Below, one piece after another: positions 62,002-64,000 of a stretch of DNA of 64,000 nt. Positions within the stretch are counted from its first letter, which is position 1; the number at the start of each line of letters is the position of its first letter. The stretch comes from Denitratimonas sp037478135 (GTDB lineage: Bacteria; Pseudomonadota; Gammaproteobacteria; Xanthomonadales; Xanthomonadaceae), in assembly GCF_037478135.1 (NCBI RefSeq), contig NZ_JBBHDV010000004.1, forward strand, positions 124,001-188,000. The letters run 5' to 3'. The notes below the pieces were generated by a model. The model saw only the letters and a list, made by a program, of their open reading frames with translations, searched no databases and was not told where the DNA came from. Position numbers and translations under genes: made by a program.

Positions 62002-64000
62002 TCATTGCGCGCCGGCCAGCTTGGTGGCTTCGGCCAGATCCACCGATACCAGGCGCGAAACGCCGGGCTCGCGCATCGTGACACCGGCCAGTTGGCGCGC
62101 GGCTTCCATCGTCGATTTGTTGTGCGTGACGAACAGGAACTGCACCTTCTCGCTCATCTCCGACACCATCGCCGAGAAGCGCCCGACGTTGGCCTCGTCC
62201 AGCGGCGCGTCGACCTCGTCCAGCAGGCAGAACGGCGCGGGGTTGAGCTGGAAGATCGCGAACACCAGCGCCACCGCCGTCATCGCCTTTTCGCCGCCGG
62301 ACAGCAGCGAGATGTTCGATACGCGCTTGCCGGGCGGGCGCGCCATGATCGCCACGCCGGTATCGAGCAGGTCTTCGCCGGTCAGTTCCAGATAGGCGTG
62401 ACCGCCGCCGAACAGGCGCGGGTACAGCTCCTGCACGCCGGCGTTGACGCGGTCGAAGGTGTCCTTGAAGCGGCCCCGGGTTTCGCGGTCGATCTTCTTG
62501 ATCGCGCCTTCCAGTGTTTCCAGTGCCGAGACCAGATCGTCGTTCTGCGCGTCCAGGTACTCCTTGCGCTGCTGGGCTTCGCCGTATTCGGCGATGGCGG
62601 CCAGGTTGACGGGCTCCAGCCGGCGGATGCGGGTTTCCAGATCCGCCACGGCCTGTTTCCATGCGCCGACATTGGCGTCGTCCGGCAGTTCGGCCAGCAC
62701 CTGCGACAGCTCCAGTCCGGCCGCGACGATGCCTTCGTCCAGCCCGGCGATGCGCAGCACCAGACCTTGTTCGGACAGGCGTTTTTGCTGGATCGCCTCA
62801 CGTGCCAGCAGGGCCTGCTGGTCGGCGTGCTGGCGCTGGGCCTCGTAGCGGCGCATTTCCGCATCGACGCCTTCGATGCCTGAACGGGCCGCGGCCAGGT
62901 CACGTTCGGCGACGATGCGCTGTTCCAGGAAGGTCTGGCGCTCGGCGTCCAGCGCCGCAATCGGGGCATCGCCCTGGGAAAGCTGTGCGGCCAGTTCGGT
63001 TTCGCGTTGCTGCAGCTGCTCGCGCTGGGTCTGCATGCGCAGCAGCGCCTGATTCAGCGCGGCGACCTGGGTACGCGCGGCTTCCAGTTTCAGTGCGATC
63101 TGGTGCGCGGCATCGCGGGCTTCACGTGCGGTGCTGCGGGCGGCGTCGCGCTGTTCGGTCAGGTGGCGGCGTTGGCTTTCCAGCGCGATACGGGTGTTTT
63201 CCTGCGTGGCCATCAGCGCCAGCGAGGTTTCCAGACCCTGGCGGGCTTCGCGTGCGCGCTCCTGCGCGTCGCGCGTGGTCTGTTCGATCTGCGCCAGCTC
63301 GGTATCGATGCGTGCCAGCCGGCCGCTGGCCGATTCCAGCTTGCCCTGCTGGCTCTGCATCTGGCCGGAGAGTTCGGCCACGCTGCGGTGCGCCAGGTAC
63401 AGCGCACGTTGCGCGTCCTCGCGTTGCTGTTCGGCCTGGGCGATCTGTTCGCGCAGTTCGGTGATGGTGTCCTGGGTGGTGGTTTCGCGCTCGGCCAGTT
63501 CCTCGATTTCCTCGCGCAGCGTCTTGATGTCGCGTTCGCGCAGCAGTGCGCCCTGCCCGGCACCGGCTTCACGCGCGATGCGCAGCCAGCCCGCGCCGAG
63601 CCAGTCGCCGCTGCGGGTCACGACCGCTTCGTGTGCGGCCAGTGTCGGCAGCAGACGTTGGGCGGTCTCCAGATCTTCGGCGGTGTGGATCGAAGCCAGC
63701 CAGCGTCGCGCGGCGTCCGGCCCCTGCACCCGCGCGGCGAGTGAGCCTGCGGGCACGTCGAGCGCGCTGCGGGTCTGTTCGATCAGCGCCAGACGGCCAC
63801 CATCGAAATCGGCGATGGCCGGCAGCAAGGCTTGCGGGGCATCCACGACGGCGGCTTCGATCAGGTGGCCGAGCACGGTTTCCACTGCGGTTTCCCAGCC
63901 CGGCTCCACCTCCAGGGTTTCGCCCAGGCGGACACTGCTGTCCAGGCCGTGGCTTGCCAGCCATTCCTGCGCGGCGCCTTTTTCCTGCCCGAGTGCGGCG
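62002..64000 (-). CDS. smc: Chromosome segregation protein Smc (C-terminal part, runs off the window)
   Basis: The visible 665 or so residues cover part of the hinge (SLAARVQGPDAARRW, LLPTLAAHEAVVTRSGDWLG), the second coiled coil (many Glu/Gln/Arg heptads) and the C-terminal ATPase head with the signature LLSGGEKAMTAVALVFA and the Walker B CLLDEVDAPLDEANV. The frame is open to the window end, so the N-terminal head lies beyond 64000. It forms condensin with ScpA and ScpB, encoded at 3.5-5.3 kb. Confidence 0.96.
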   Translation of the reverse strand, partial: AALGQEKGAAQEWLASHGLDSSVRLGETLEVEPGWETAVETVLGHLIEAAVVDAPQALLPAIADFDGGRLALIEQTRSALDVPAGSLAARVQGPDAARRWLASIHTAEDLETAQRLLPTLAAHEAVVTRSGDWLGAGWLRIAREAGAGQGALLRERDIKTLREEIEELAERETTTQDTITELREQIAQAEQQREDAQRALYLAHRSVAELSGQMQSQQGKLESASGRLARIDTELAQIEQTTRDAQERAREARQGLETSLALMATQENTRIALESQRRHLTEQRDAARSTAREARDAAHQIALKLEAARTQVAALNQALLRMQTQREQLQQRETELAAQLSQGDAPIAALDAERQTFLEQRIVAERDLAAARSGIEGVDAEMRRYEAQRQHADQQALLAREAIQQKRLSEQGLVLRIAGLDEGIVAAGLELSQVLAELPDDANVGAWKQAVADLETRIRRLEPVNLAAIAEYGEAQQRKEYLDAQNDDLVSALETLEGAIKKIDRETRGRFKDTFDRVNAGVQELYPRLFGGGHAYLELTGEDLLDTGVAIMARPPGKRVSNISLLSGGEKAMTAVALVFAIFQLNPAPFCLLDEVDAPLDEANVGRFSAMVSEMSEKVQFLFVTHNKSTMEAARQLAGVTMREPGVSRLVSVDLAEATKLAGAQ

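Noticed and set aside
1..64000. CRISPR array
   Set aside because: No regularly spaced direct repeats of CRISPR size were found; the short heptad repeats are adjacent and not separated by spacers.

Overview
The window is GC-rich chromosomal DNA from a gammaproteobacterium, most likely of the family Lysobacteraceae (Xanthomonadaceae). The evidence is the gene content and order (smc-zipA-ligA-epmA; ndk-rlmN-pilW-rodZ-yfgM-bamB-der; ratA/rnfH next to smpB-ssrA), a CopL-type copper leader protein, and the tmRNA tag ANDDNYALAA. This assignment is inferred from content, not from a database match.

Layout. 1-8.1 kb: a methionine-salvage pair (aminotransferase and omega-amidase), rluB-scpB-scpA on the minus strand, a YciO-type protein, YciI, a PpiC lipoprotein, and RnfH/RatA. 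8.1-9.2 kb: smpB and ssrA (tmRNA). 9.7-17.5 kb: a TonB-dependent receptor, a DUF885 metallohydrolase, DUF421, ferritin-like, ChaB and small membrane proteins. 17.6-22.4 kb: the formaldehyde operon frmR-frmA-fghA, with an extra secreted CocE-type hydrolase gene between frmA and fghA and a clear FrmR operator. 22.4-28.2 kb: fatty-acid beta-oxidation genes (thiolase, FadN-like) with a TetR regulator and its operator. 28.3-35.0 kb: ndk, rlmN, pilus and outer-membrane biogenesis genes, and der. 35.0-42.8 kb: rhodanese-MoeB, folD, an MHYT sensor, guaB, a Phd/PIN toxin-antitoxin pair and guaA.

42.8-46.1 kb is foreign and lower in GC. It holds ISCR2, a truncated glmM and the sulfonamide-resistance gene sul2, inserted exactly at the 3' end of guaA. 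A short repeat of the guaA terminus lies at the far side. This matches the CR2-sul2 part of the integrative element GIsul2, without its integrase or backbone. A perfect LexA-type box (CTGT-N8-ACAG) lies just upstream of the ISCR2 transposase.

46.3-50.7 kb: an ECF sigma factor, a membrane Ser/Thr kinase with a repeat-rich C-terminal half, and a secreted FG-GAP protein form a signalling module. 50.7-57.1 kb is an accessory stretch: dispersed repeats, YcgN, a truncated haemoglobin, a copper pair (DUF411 and CopL), gene relics, a methyltransferase and an IS4-type element with a frameshifted transposase and a 10-bp target duplication. 57.1-64 kb: epmA fused to an N-terminal DUF559 nuclease-like domain, ligA, zipA and the C-terminal half of smc, all on the minus strand.
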